From positions 93,633 through 157,632 of the forward strand of contig NZ_QNRK01000015.1 in assembly GCF_003315135.1 (NCBI RefSeq): a DNA stretch of 64,000 bases. The letters run 5' to 3'. This document shows positions 8,321-16,911 of the stretch, piece by piece. This stretch comes from Roseiarcus fermentans (lineage in GTDB: Bacteria > Pseudomonadota > Alphaproteobacteria > Rhizobiales > Beijerinckiaceae). The first letter of the stretch is position 1. The number at the start of each line of letters is the position of its first letter. The position numbers were made by a program, and so were the translations under genes. The notes under the pieces were generated by a model, which was not told the DNA's origin, searched no databases, and saw nothing but the letters and a program-made list of their open reading frames with translations.

Positions 8321-10180
8321 ATGAACGACCTGCCCCCGCCCGACACCCGGACGCCGCCCCGCGCGATCCTCGATCCGCGCCGCGGCGACTTCGAGAACGA
8401 CCATTCCGCGCCCAAGCAGCGCTCGCTGCTCGCCATCGCCGGCAGCCTGATCGGCGAGATCAGCCTGCCCAAGCTCGCCGCCATCTGGACGGCGCAGATT
8501 CTCGCGCCCGCGGTCCTGCTCGGCTTTGCGCCGCTGTTCCTGACGGGCTGGATCGGCGAGGCCGCGAGCCGGCTCGCCGAGGCGACCGGAATCGTCCTGG
8601 CGGCCGTGCCGATCACGGTCGCGGTCGCGACGGCCTACGGTTGGCGCCCCGTCTTGCGGCTGATCGAGGAAAACTTCTGGTCCCTGAACGCGCTCGCCGT
8701 GCAGCCCGGCTACGCCTTCTGGCGCGAGGCGATCCGCCATCTGACCGAGCGGTGGCTCGGCGGTCGCACCGGCCCCAAGCTCGCGCGGATGCGCTCGGTG
8801 GCTTGCGCCGCGGCGGGGGTGATCCTGTTCGTCCTCGCCGCCGGCGTGGCCGTCCTCGTCTGGCCGGCGACGCGCTGGATCGGCTCGGTCGCCGATCTCG
8901 CCTCGCCCCGCCATCTGCTCCTGCCGACGATCGCCAACACCATCGTGGTCATGTCGGCCTATCTCGCCATCGCCTCGCTGATCTGGGGCGTGGTCGAGGC
9001 TTTCGCCGACCAGCCGCTCGATCTCGCGCCGGCCGCGCCGCCGCCCGGCGCCCGCGTCTGGCGCGTCGCCCATCTCTCGGACGTGCACGTGGTCGGCGAG
9101 CGCTTCGGCACGAGGATCGAGAGCGGCCGCGCCGGCGCGCGCGGCAACGGACGGTTCGAGCGGGCGCTCGAGCGGCTCGCCGCGGTCCACGCCGCCGATC
9201 CGGTCGACCTCGTCCTCTTCACCGGCGACATGACCGACGCCGGGACGTCGGCGGAATGGGAGGAGTTCCTCGCCATCCTCGGCCGTTTCCCGGCGCTCGC
9301 TGCGCGCGCGCTCGTCCTGCCGGGCAACCACGACGTCAACATCGTCGACCGCGCCAACCCGGCCCGGCTCGACCTGCCGTTCAGCCCGATGAAGGCGCTG
9401 CGGCGGATGCGGACGCTCTCGGCGATCGCCGCGGTTCAGGGCGACCGGGTCTTTACGTCCCTTCTCCCCGCTCGCGGGGAGAAGGTTAGGATGAGGGGCG
9501 CGGGGGATGAGCCGCCGCAGCCGGTCGCCTCGCCCGTCACCCCTGCCCTCTCCCCGAGAACGGCCTCTGGCGATTGGGTTCCGCTCGCCGAGGCGCTCGA
9601 CCCGTCGCGGGCGGCGATCGAGGCGTTCGCCGACCGGAGCGGGTTCGCCCTGTCGCGCCGCCTGCAGCGGCTCTGGAACGACGCCTTCCCGCTGATCCTG
9701 CCGCCCGAGGGCGAAACCGGGCTCGGCGTCGCGATCCTCGATTCCAACGCCGACACCCACTTCTCGTTCACCAACGCGCTCGGCATGATTCCGGCCGATC
9801 AGGCGAGACGCCTCACCGCGGCCTTCGACGCGCACCCGCACGCGGGCTGGATCGTCGCCCTGCACCATCACGTCACCGAATACCCGCGGCCGGTGAAAGC
9901 CTTCTCGGAACGGATCGCCACGTCGCTGATCAACGGCGCCTGGTTCCTGCGCCAGCTCGTGCCCTACGCCGCGCGGCTCGTGGTGATGCACGGCCATCGC
10001 CATGTCGACTGGACGGGCGCCTGCGGCGCGCTGACCGTGGTCTCGGCGCCCTCGCCGGTGATGGGGCCGGAAGGGCGCGGAACGCATTTCTACGTCCAGG
10101 CGCTGACGGTGGGCGCGGGCGGCCGGGTGAGCCTGCTCGCGCCGCAGCGGGTGGAGATCGAGGGTGACAGCGGGGTTTGA
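8321..10180 (+). CDS. Membrane-anchored calcineurin-like metallophosphoesterase with repeat insertion
   Basis: 619 residues. The N-terminal 240 residues hold about four transmembrane helices; the rest is a metallophosphoesterase domain with all metal-site motifs in order: AHLSDVHVV, FTGDMTDAG, LPGNHDVN, LHHHVTEYP and MHGHRHVDW. Such enzymes hydrolyse phosphomonoesters or diesters; the substrate is unknown. Between GDRVF and SGDWVPL, roughly residues 380-414, the frame runs through a palindromic repeat (SLLPARGEKVRMRG), which is not part of the fold. The start is the ATG at 8321; the frame is open further upstream, but that part overlaps the repeat element and looks non-coding. Confidence 0.85.
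   Translation: MNDLPPPDTRTPPRAILDPRRGDFENDHSAPKQRSLLAIAGSLIGEISLPKLAAIWTAQILAPAVLLGFAPLFLTGWIGEAASRLAEATGIVLAAVPITVAVATAYGWRPVLRLIEENFWSLNALAVQPGYAFWREAIRHLTERWLGGRTGPKLARMRSVACAAAGVILFVLAAGVAVLVWPATRWIGSVADLASPRHLLLPTIANTIVVMSAYLAIASLIWGVVEAFADQPLDLAPAAPPPGARVWRVAHLSDVHVVGERFGTRIESGRAGARGNGRFERALERLAAVHAADPVDLVLFTGDMTDAGTSAEWEEFLAILGRFPALAARALVLPGNHDVNIVDRANPARLDLPFSPMKALRRMRTLSAIAAVQGDRVFTSLLPARGEKVRMRGAGDEPPQPVASPVTPALSPRTASGDWVPLAEALDPSRAAIEAFADRSGFALSRRLQRLWNDAFPLILPPEGETGLGVAILDSNADTHFSFTNALGMIPADQARRLTAAFDAHPHAGWIVALHHHVTEYPRPVKAFSERIATSLINGAWFLRQLVPYAARLVVMHGHRHVDWTGACGALTVVSAPSPVMGPEGRGTHFYVQALTVGAGGRVSLLAPQRVEIEGDSGV
9460..9485. repeat. Palindromic repeat inside the metallophosphoesterase gene
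   Basis: CCTTCTCCCCG and its exact complement form an 11-bp stem around CTCG. It is followed by GTTAGGATGAGGGG, the typical continuation of rhizobial palindromic elements. The whole foreign-looking stretch (about 9455-9565) is a multiple of three and leaves the frame open. The translated LLPARGEK signature is the one such elements leave in proteins. Confidence 0.75.
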
Positions 10181-10215
10181 GGTTGTCCCCGCCGGGGAGC
10201 GCGGCCGGGACGGCG

Positions 10216-10500
10216 CCCCTTCCCCAACGAAGGTTGGGGAAGGGGGCGCGAAGCGCCGGATGGGGTGCGGAAAGCCGGACGCCGGCGGCTACGGCTTCGC
10301 GTCTGTGGTCATGCCATGCGCCCCGCTTCGGAGGAGGAGGACGTCACGCATGGAGGGGTCGCCATGCGCGTCGCCGCCCGTGCAAATGGCTCGAGGTTCG
10401 TGCGTCGGCCCACACCCCATCCGGCGCTTCGCGCCACCTTCCCCAGCAAAGCTGGGGAAGGGGTTCCGCGACCCCGGAGATGTGTGCGTGCCGTGGAGCG
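10216..10500. repeat. Composite palindromic repeat block
   Basis: A perfect 13-bp hairpin (10216-10245, CCCCTTCCCCAAC arms) is followed by GCGCGAAGCGCCGGATGGGG. An inverted copy of that whole arrangement lies at 10411-10464, ending in a second CTTCCCCAGC hairpin. At 10476-10496 is a near copy of the 21-bp sequence that forms a perfect inverted repeat at 15336-15356 / 15558-15578. The block fills the gap after the metallophosphoesterase and has no recognisable gene. Confidence 0.7.
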
Positions 10501-10508
10501 AAAGCGCC

Positions 10509-10798
10509 CTACCCCGCCCCGGCCGCCGCGCAGGCCAGCGCCAGCGCGATCGCCAGCAGGGCGAGCGCCGCGGCCGGCCAGCGGCGGAACACGGAATCGA
10601 GCCGGTCGAACAGCGCGCCAACCCGCAGCATCCGGTCGAACGCCGCCTCGCCGACGACGATCGTGTCGCCCACCGGAATGCGCGCCGCGAAATGCAGCAT
10701 CAAGAGCGCGCTGCCCGCCGAGGAGGCGGCGGCGAGGAGCGCGGCGAGGCCGGCGCCGAACAGCGGTTTTGACGCCGCCTTGGCGAGAAAGCCGCCCC
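10509..10798 (-). pseudogene. Truncated, internally deleted copy of the 3' end of the second mrpD-like gene
   Basis: Translated on the minus strand, it reads GGFLAKAASKPLFG, then LLMLHFAARIPVGDTIVVGE and a tail ending LALACAAAGAG. This is nearly identical to the C-terminal part of the antiporter gene at 12020-13636, but about 95 residues between LLMLHF-ARLP and RIPVGD are missing. The copy lies about 1.5 kb downstream of its parent in the same orientation, with an alpha/beta hydrolase gene between them. The frame stays open upstream to 10958, but that extension overlaps the hydrolase start and has no family match. Presumably non-functional. Confidence 0.8.
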
Positions 10799-10946
10799 CG
10801 CTCGCGGTGAAGCCTGAGGATTTGATCGCGCTCGAGGTCGCCGAAAGGATCAACGAAGGTAAGAGTGTGTATAAGGCGACCTGACGGATCGCAGCAAAGC
10901 GCGCGGCCTCGGGCTGCAGGATACACGGGTCCAATGGAGGGGACGG

Positions 10947-11855
10947 ATGAGCGTTCAAGCTTTGACCCTTACGGCGAGACGATTGTTCACGGCGATCGCG
11001 GCGGCGGCGGCCATCGGCGCATTCGGTCTGGCGTCAATACCTCGCGCGAGGGCGAGCGACGATGCGCGGCGGTTGATCTCAGCGCATGGTCAGACCATCG
11101 AAGCCTTCGTCTTCGGCGAGGGACCGCAAACGCTGATCCTGGCGGCCGGCAACGGACGGCCGGCGTCGCAATTGACGGATCTCGCCAAGGCCATCGCGTC
11201 CGCCGGCATTCGCACGGTCGTCTACAACTACCGCGGGATCGGCGCGAGCGACGGTCCGATCGACGGCCTGACGCTGGTCGACTACGGCAACGACGTGTGG
11301 GCGATCGCCGACGCGCTCGGCGCGCAGAAGGTCCATCTGGCCGGCAAGACCTATGGCAACAGGGTCATGCGCGCCGCGTCCCAGACAAAGCCGGACCGCG
11401 TCGCGACGATCATTCTGGTCGGGGCTGGCGGCGAGGTCCTGCCCTCGGAGGAAACGATGGCGCTTTACAAGCGGTACCTCGACCCCGACGTGCCCAAGGC
11501 CGAATGGCTGTCGTTGCAGGCGAGGTTGATGTACGCCCCTGGAAACGAGCGTCTTGCCGAAAAGGACGCGGGCGAAGGCGAGTTCCCGGCGGTCGCAGCC
11601 GCTGAGGCCAAGGCCAGCGATGCGACGCCAAAGGACGCCTGGAGCATGGGCGGAACGGCGCCGATGCTCGCGATCACCTGCCTCCTCGACCGTGTCGCCG
11701 TGCCGGAGAACGCCTTCAGAATCGCGGAGACTCGCCCGAACACCTGGCTCGCGGGTCTTCCCGGCTGCGGCCACAACATGATCAACGAGCAGCCCGAAGA
11801 GCTGCGCCGCCTGATCGTCGGTTTCATTCAGGCTCGGTCCGGCGCGAACAAATAG
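10947..11855 (+). CDS. Exported alpha/beta hydrolase with atypical nucleophile elbow
   Basis: 302 residues with a signal peptide (LFTAIAAAAAIGAFGLASI, then RARAS). The fold landmarks are a strand-loop LILAAGNG, YNYRGIGASDG, an Asp candidate in CLLDRVAVPE and a catalytic His in GCGHNM. The nucleophile elbow, usually G-x-S-x-G, reads Gly133-Lys-Thr135-Tyr-Gly137, so Ser is replaced by Thr. This may mean an altered or lost hydrolase activity. The ATG has GGAGGGG just upstream. The gene sits between the mrpD-like gene and its truncated copy, so it may have arrived with the rearrangement. Confidence 0.82.
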   Translation: MSVQALTLTARRLFTAIAAAAAIGAFGLASIPRARASDDARRLISAHGQTIEAFVFGEGPQTLILAAGNGRPASQLTDLAKAIASAGIRTVVYNYRGIGASDGPIDGLTLVDYGNDVWAIADALGAQKVHLAGKTYGNRVMRAASQTKPDRVATIILVGAGGEVLPSEETMALYKRYLDPDVPKAEWLSLQARLMYAPGNERLAEKDAGEGEFPAVAAAEAKASDATPKDAWSMGGTAPMLAITCLLDRVAVPENAFRIAETRPNTWLAGLPGCGHNMINEQPEELRRLIVGFIQARSGANK

Positions 11856-12019
11856 CGGATTGGCCCTTCGAGAAGACTTGCCGACCTCGGTACGTCCGCT
11901 TCCGCCGCCAATCGAGGCGTCCAGGGGTCGCGTCTGCGGCGACCGCGAAACGTCGGCTTCCGCCATCCGCGGGCGGGGTCAGGTCCCGCGGCGTGGGAAC
12001 CAAGCGTCAGGCTTGACTG

Positions 12020-13636
12020 CTACGGCGCCGCCGCCCAGGCCAGCGCGAGCGCGATCGCGAGCAGCGCCAACGCGGCCGCGGGCCAGCGGCTGAAGGCGGC
12101 GTCGAGCCGGTCGAACAGCGCGCCAACCCGCAGCATCCGGGCGAACGCCGCCTCGCCGACGACGATCGTGTCGCCCACCGGAATGCGCGGCAGCCGGTCC
12201 GCCGCGCTCGCGAGCGCATAGGCGAGCAGCCCGCCGAGCAGAATCGGCCACAGCCCGTCCCAGAGTTTGGCCAGCGACAGCGCGTCGCCGACCGCGCCGA
12301 CGAACGGGAACAGCAGCCAGGGCAGGACCAGCGCGCCGAGCGCCGCCGCCGGCCAGAAGCGGACCAGCGGCCCCGGGCTCGCCGTCGCCTCGTACCGCCA
12401 CGCCTCCGGCAGGCGCGCTGAGAAATGCAGCATCAGGAGCGCGCTGCCCGCCGAGGAGGCCGCGGCGAGGAGCGCGGCGAAGCCATATCCGAACAGAGGC
12501 TTCGACGCCGCCTTGGCGAGAAAGCCGCCGGTCAGGGGCAGCCCCGCGAGGCTCAGCGCCAGCGCGAGGGCGAGGAGCGACCACAGGCCCGGGCGCACGC
12601 CGCGTGCGGAAAAGGCGCCGACGGCGAGGAACAGCGCGCCCTTCACCAACACGTGGTTGGCGGCGTAAAACGCCACCAGCGCCGGGGCGCCCGCGTCGCC
12701 GGCCGCGAGCGCCATCCCGAGGGCCGCGGCGATCACGCCCATCTGGCTGACGCTCGAATAGCCGAGCACCGCCTTGGGGTTTGGCTGGGTCACGCCGACG
12801 AGGACGCCATAGAAGGCGGTGACGAAGCCGAGCGCCGCCAGCGCTTCGCCCCATCCCACGAGCGGAATTCCGAGCGGCAGGAAGCGGACGAGGCCGATCA
12901 CCCCCGCCTTGACGCCGGCGCCGCTGAGCACGGCCGCCGCCGGAATCGGCGTCGCGGCGTAGGCGAGCGGCATCCAGCCGTTGAGCGGAACCAGGCCCAT
13001 CTTGGCGCCGAAGCCGGCGACGATCAGCGCCAGCGCCGCGTCGCGCCAGGGCGAGACCGGCAGCGCCGCGACCACGTCGGGGATCCGGAGGCTGCCGTGC
13101 GGCTCGCCGGCGGCGAGCAGGACGAAGGCCGCCAGCAAAAACGCTTCGCCGAGCAGCGCCATCGCCATGTAGACGCGCCCCGCCCGCTGCGTCTCCGGCG
13201 CTGGGTCGAAGGCGAATAGACCCCAGGCCGGGATGCTGACCAGCGCATAGACGAGGTAGAACGACAGGAGGTCGTCGGCGACGAACACGCCGAGGCTGCC
13301 GATCAGGGTGAGGAGCCACGACACCGCCACCCGCCGGTCGAGCGGCGCGGCGGGGGCGCGCAAGACGCCGGCGCCGACGGCGATCCACAGCAGCGCCGAG
13401 ACTGCCAGCAGGAGCGCCGCCGGCAGATCGAGCCGCAGGCTGAGCTTGAGCGCCGGCGCCGAGAGGTCGAACGGCCCGGCGACCAGCGCGGCGGCGGCTG
13501 CGAGCAGCGCCGGGACCGGGGCGAGCCATTGCCAGGCCAGCGCTTCGTCCCGCCAGCGCGGAACGAAGCACGCGGCGAGAAACGCCGCCGGGACGGCCAG
13601 GGTCGCCGCCAGCAGGATGGGGCCGAGGAGACTCAT
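12020..13636 (-). CDS. Mrp/NuoL-M-type proton-conducting antiporter subunit (second MrpD-like)
   Basis: 538 residues, about 14 hydrophobic segments, with the core of the complex I antiporter family: GFGAKMGLVPLNGWMPLAYA, LSGAGVKAGVIGL, GYSSVSQMGVIAAALG and GLPLTGGFLAKAASKPLFG. The lysines in these segments fit the proton path. It overlaps the stop of mrpD by 4 nt and is the last gene of the Mrp operon. Because the operon has no full-length MrpA, this subunit probably supplies the ND5-like function of the MrpA N-terminus, although it lacks an obvious long lateral helix. Its 3' end is partly duplicated at 10509-10798. Confidence 0.88.
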   Translation of the reverse strand: MSLLGPILLAATLAVPAAFLAACFVPRWRDEALAWQWLAPVPALLAAAAALVAGPFDLSAPALKLSLRLDLPAALLLAVSALLWIAVGAGVLRAPAAPLDRRVAVSWLLTLIGSLGVFVADDLLSFYLVYALVSIPAWGLFAFDPAPETQRAGRVYMAMALLGEAFLLAAFVLLAAGEPHGSLRIPDVVAALPVSPWRDAALALIVAGFGAKMGLVPLNGWMPLAYAATPIPAAAVLSGAGVKAGVIGLVRFLPLGIPLVGWGEALAALGFVTAFYGVLVGVTQPNPKAVLGYSSVSQMGVIAAALGMALAAGDAGAPALVAFYAANHVLVKGALFLAVGAFSARGVRPGLWSLLALALALSLAGLPLTGGFLAKAASKPLFGYGFAALLAAASSAGSALLMLHFSARLPEAWRYEATASPGPLVRFWPAAALGALVLPWLLFPFVGAVGDALSLAKLWDGLWPILLGGLLAYALASAADRLPRIPVGDTIVVGEAAFARMLRVGALFDRLDAAFSRWPAAALALLAIALALAWAAAP

Positions 13637-15138
13637 GGCAGGCCCGCCGTCGCCAGCGCCGGCCGGCCGATGTCAAGAAGGCGGAAGAAGGCGTCCGGCA
13701 TGAAGCCGAGCGCGACCGCGACCAGGGCGAGCGTCAGCGCCACCGCTTCGCCCGCCCGCCGCGGCGGCGCCTTCAGCACGATCGGCGCGCGCGCCAGCGC
13801 CGGGGCGAGGATGCGGTAGACATAGCCCGCCGCCAACAGACCCCCCGCGAGCAGCACCAGCGCCCACACCCACTGCCCCGAGGCGATCGACGCGCCGAGC
13901 AGCAGCCATTTCGCGGCGAAGCCGCCGCTCGGCGGCAGGCCCATCAGCGACAGGCCGCCGAGGCCGAGGGTCAGGAAGGTCAGCGGCATTGCCCGCGCCG
14001 CGCCGGCGAATTTATCGATCCGGTCGTGCCCCAGGGACTCGTAAACGAGGCCGGCGGCGAGGAACATCGCCGCCTTGGCGAAGGCATGGGCGAGCACCTG
14101 CATCACGCCGCCGTTCCACCCCATCGCCGTCCACGGGTGGACCCCGGCGGCGAGCGGGAAGATCAGGAACAGGTAGCCGATCTGGGCGATGGTCGAATAG
14201 GCGATCAGGAGCTTCAGCCGCGGCTGCCGGAGCGCCATGACGCTGCCGAACAGCACCGCCGCCGAGCCGAGCGCGCCCAGGATCGCGTCGAAGCCGATCG
14301 CCGGCAGCGCCGGCAGGACATAGAACCACAGCCGCACGGTCAGGAAGAACGAGCCCTTGACGACCAGGCCGGAGAGCACGGCGCTCGCCGGCGCCGGCGC
14401 ATTGGCGTGCGCTGGCGGCAGCCAGAGGTGGAGCGGGAAGAGGGCGGTCTTGGCGAGCAGCCCCGCCGTCATCAGCGCCGCCGCCGCCGTCACCGCCGGC
14501 GCCGGGCGCATCCGCTCCGCGAGCAGCGCGATGTCGAGCGTGCCGAAGGCGCCGTAGAGCAGCGCCGCGCCGAGCAGGTAGAAGATCGAGCCGACGAGCG
14601 CGAACAGGAGATAGCGCAGCGCGGCCGCCAGCGTCTCCGGCTTGCCCTCGACGCAGGCGAGCGGCACGGCGGCGAAGGTGAGCAGCTCGAGCGCGACATA
14701 GAGGTTGAACAGGTCGCCGCTGACGAAGACGATCGCCAGCGCGGCGCTGATCGCCTGCAGCATGATCCAGAAGGTGAACGCCTTGCGCGTCTCCCGCCCG
14801 TCGGGCGGCGTCGCGAACAACGGCCGCGCGTAAAGGCCGGCGGCCGGGACGATCAGCGCGGTCACCACCAACATGACCGCCGAGACGCCGTCGGCGCGGA
14901 GCGCAATGCCGAGCGGCGGCGACAGGCCGGCGATGGCGTAAACGATCGGCCGGCCGGCGCGCCAGACTTCGCCCGTGATGGCGAGCGCCAGCGCCAGCGC
15001 GAACGGGGCGGAGCCGAGCGCGATCCGCTCGGGCCAGCGGCCGCCGAGGGCGAAGGAGGCGAGGATGCCCGCCGCGGGAAGCAGGATCGCCAGCGCCAGC
15101 AGCGCGCCGCCCGCCGTAGGGACGTCGGCCGGCGTCAT
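13633..15138 (-). CDS. mrpD: Mrp antiporter subunit D (NuoN/M-like)
   Basis: 501 residues and strongly hydrophobic. Antiporter-family landmarks are present: VSGDLFNLYVALELLTFA (with the conserved membrane Glu), LLAKTALFPLHLWLPPAHA, LSGLVVKGSFFLTVRLWF, AYSTIAQIGYLFL and GLPPSGGFAAKWLLL. It catalyses cation/proton exchange as part of the Mrp complex in the inner membrane. The start at 15138 is chosen because the upstream frame runs into repeat sequence. Its stop overlaps the next subunit, but it is separated from mrpC by a 493-nt repeat block, unlike every other junction in the operon. Confidence 0.9.
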   Translation of the reverse strand: MTPADVPTAGGALLALAILLPAAGILASFALGGRWPERIALGSAPFALALALAITGEVWRAGRPIVYAIAGLSPPLGIALRADGVSAVMLVVTALIVPAAGLYARPLFATPPDGRETRKAFTFWIMLQAISAALAIVFVSGDLFNLYVALELLTFAAVPLACVEGKPETLAAALRYLLFALVGSIFYLLGAALLYGAFGTLDIALLAERMRPAPAVTAAAALMTAGLLAKTALFPLHLWLPPAHANAPAPASAVLSGLVVKGSFFLTVRLWFYVLPALPAIGFDAILGALGSAAVLFGSVMALRQPRLKLLIAYSTIAQIGYLFLIFPLAAGVHPWTAMGWNGGVMQVLAHAFAKAAMFLAAGLVYESLGHDRIDKFAGAARAMPLTFLTLGLGGLSLMGLPPSGGFAAKWLLLGASIASGQWVWALVLLAGGLLAAGYVYRILAPALARAPIVLKAPPRRAGEAVALTLALVAVALGFMPDAFFRLLDIGRPALATAGLP

Positions 15139-15631
15139 GCGGGGCGCCCCTGCCCCGGCTCTGCCGGGAAAGGTGGCCCGAGGGGCCGGATGGGGTGCGG
15201 AAAGCAGGTCCCCTCGCCCGCCGATTTGCGGCGACGCTCGTGCATTCCCATATGCGCCGATCGTGCAATCCGACGCGCATCGAAGCAGCCGGCCACACCC
15301 CATCCGGCCCTGCGGGCCACCGTTCCCAGCAAGGGCTCTACGGCATGCACACATCTTGGGGCCCGCACGAAACCGGTCGGCGCCGTGCGCCTCCTCCCCC
15401 CTTGTGGGGGAGGAACGAGGAGGGGGGTTACGCTGAACTCGACGTTTTGGGCCTTTCCAGCCGCGAAACTGAGAGGTCCGTGAGACCCCCCACCCTGTCC
15501 CGCCCCCACAAGGGGGGCGGGGACGCCGTTCGTCGCTCGCAGATCGCGCCGGCAAGGAGATGTGTGCATGCCGTAGAGCAAGGGCTGGGGAAGGAGTCGC
15601 GCCCCATCGCGTCGATCGTCCGGAAGCCGCA
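15139..15631. repeat. Nested inverted-repeat block interrupting the mrp operon
   Basis: Three layers are visible. GGTGGCCCGAGGGGCCGGAT (from 15173) is matched in inverse by a copy at 15294-15321. Positions 15336-15356 and 15558-15578 are a perfect 21-bp inverted repeat. Between them lie CCCCCTTGTGGGGG (about 15399) and a matching CCCCCACAAGGGGG (about 15507) with AGGGGGGTTA / GACCCCCC flanks. No gene is encoded. The same motifs recur in the 10216-10500 block. Confidence 0.8.
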
Positions 15632-15973
15632 TCATTTGTCCTCGGCTCCGTCGTCCGGCTTCGCTCCGGCGTCGGGATCGAGGCTGACCGTCCCGGTCTC
15701 CTCGGCGAGGCGGAGCATCAGCGCGACCGCGAGCGCGGTCGCGGCGAAGGCGACGACGATGCCGGTGATCACCATCGCCTGCGGCACGGGATCGAACGGA
15801 AAGCGGCCGGTCGCGCCGCGCCGGGCGACGATGCCGAAGACGAGGAACACGCCGCTGCCGATCAGGTTGAACGCCAGCAGCTTGCGCAGCGGCTTCGGGT
15901 CGACCACCAGGGCGTAGAGGCCGAGGCCGACGAGCCCGGCGCCGACGAAGCCGGCAATGGTTCCCGGGCTCAT
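15632..15973 (-). CDS. mrpC: Mrp antiporter subunit C (NuoK-like)
   Basis: 113 residues with three transmembrane helices, homologous in layout to NuoK: LVGLGLYALVVDPKPLRKLLAFNLIGSGVF is followed by the VPQAMVITGIVVAFAATALAVAL helix typical of MrpC. The C-terminal tail (TVSLDPDAGAKPDDGAEDK) is acidic and cytoplasmic. Its start overlaps the stop of the preceding DUF4040-MnhB gene by 4 nt. It is a structural part of the Mrp complex linking the antiporter subunits. Confidence 0.93.
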   Translation of the reverse strand: MSPGTIAGFVGAGLVGLGLYALVVDPKPLRKLLAFNLIGSGVFLVFGIVARRGATGRFPFDPVPQAMVITGIVVAFAATALAVALMLRLAEETGTVSLDPDAGAKPDDGAEDK

Positions 15974-16911
15974 GGCTCGCCCTCCCCGTTCGGCGGCCCC
16001 GCCACCAGGAGCGGCAGCGTCGCCGCGATCGACAGCACCATGAAGGCTTCGATGAACAGAATGAGCGGTTTGGCGAAGCCGGCGGGATAGGCGAAGAAGC
16101 TCCCGGCGATCAACGGCCCGGCGAGCCCGACGACGAGGAACACCGCGGGGCCCGCGATCAGCGCGAGGCGAAGCCGGCGCGAGCCGATCCGCGGCGGCCG
16201 CATCAGCCGGGCCATCATCACGATCATCGCCATCGCGGCCAGGATCGCGCCGCCCTGGAAGGCGCCGCCCGGCTCGTCCGCGCCGACCCAGAAGATCTGC
16301 ACGCCGATCACGAGTCCGACCGGCGCCAGGACGCGGGCGAGGAAGACGAGCGCCGGGTCGGGCGAGGCCGGCCCGAGCGGCGCCGGCCGGCCGCCCCAGA
16401 AGCGGTCCGGCGCGACCGACCAGACGCCGACCACCGCCAGCACCAGCACCACCTTTTCCAGCATCGTGTCGAACGAGCGATAGGCGATCAGCACCGCGGT
16501 GACCGCGTTGCCGAGCCCGGTCTGGGCGAGATGGCGGTCGGCCTCGGGCGCGAGCGACGGCGCGGGGTCGGGCAGATAGAGCAAGGCGGCCGCGATCAGG
16601 CCGGCGACCAGCGCGGCGAGCCCGGCGGCGGCGAGCTTCAGGCCGAGGCCCGGCCCGGCCTCCGGCTGCGGCAGGCGGCCGAGCCGCTTCGAGGCGACGA
16701 CCAGCAGGACCCCGGTGACGCCGCCGCCGATGGCGGCCTCGGTCAGCGCGACGTCGGGCGCGTAGAGGCGCACCCAGACGATCGCCAGCAAGAGCCCGTA
16801 GGCGACGTAGCCGACGACCGCGCTGAACATCTCGCGGGCGGCGATGGTCCAGGCGGCGACCCCGAGCACGAGCGCGGCGATCGCGAGGTCGAGCGCGTCG
16901 AACACCGTCAT
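15970..16911 (-). CDS. Fused DUF4040 (MrpA C-terminal/MbhE-like) and MrpB subunit
   Basis: 313 residues. The first 80 contain the DUF4040 signature YVAYGLLLAIVWVRLYAPDVALTEAAIGGG, which in canonical operons belongs to the C-terminus of the large MrpA. The middle (FDTMLEKVVLVLAVVGVWSV) matches the MbhE-like helix pair, and the last 130 residues are MnhB (ARVLAPVGLVIGVQIFW, then PGGAFQGGAILA). So the MrpA tail is detached from an ND5-like head and joined to MrpB. Four-nucleotide overlaps with mrpG upstream and mrpC downstream indicate translational coupling. Confidence 0.88.
   Translation of the reverse strand: MTVFDALDLAIAALVLGVAAWTIAAREMFSAVVGYVAYGLLLAIVWVRLYAPDVALTEAAIGGGVTGVLLVVASKRLGRLPQPEAGPGLGLKLAAAGLAALVAGLIAAALLYLPDPAPSLAPEADRHLAQTGLGNAVTAVLIAYRSFDTMLEKVVLVLAVVGVWSVAPDRFWGGRPAPLGPASPDPALVFLARVLAPVGLVIGVQIFWVGADEPGGAFQGGAILAAMAMIVMMARLMRPPRIGSRRLRLALIAGPAVFLVVGLAGPLIAGSFFAYPAGFAKPLILFIEAFMVLSIAATLPLLVAGPPNGEGEP

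Noticed and set aside
10509..10958. 149-codon minus-strand frame treated as an intact small gene
   Set aside because: Its C-terminal part is a deleted copy of the antiporter gene, and its N-terminal part overlaps the hydrolase start without any match.
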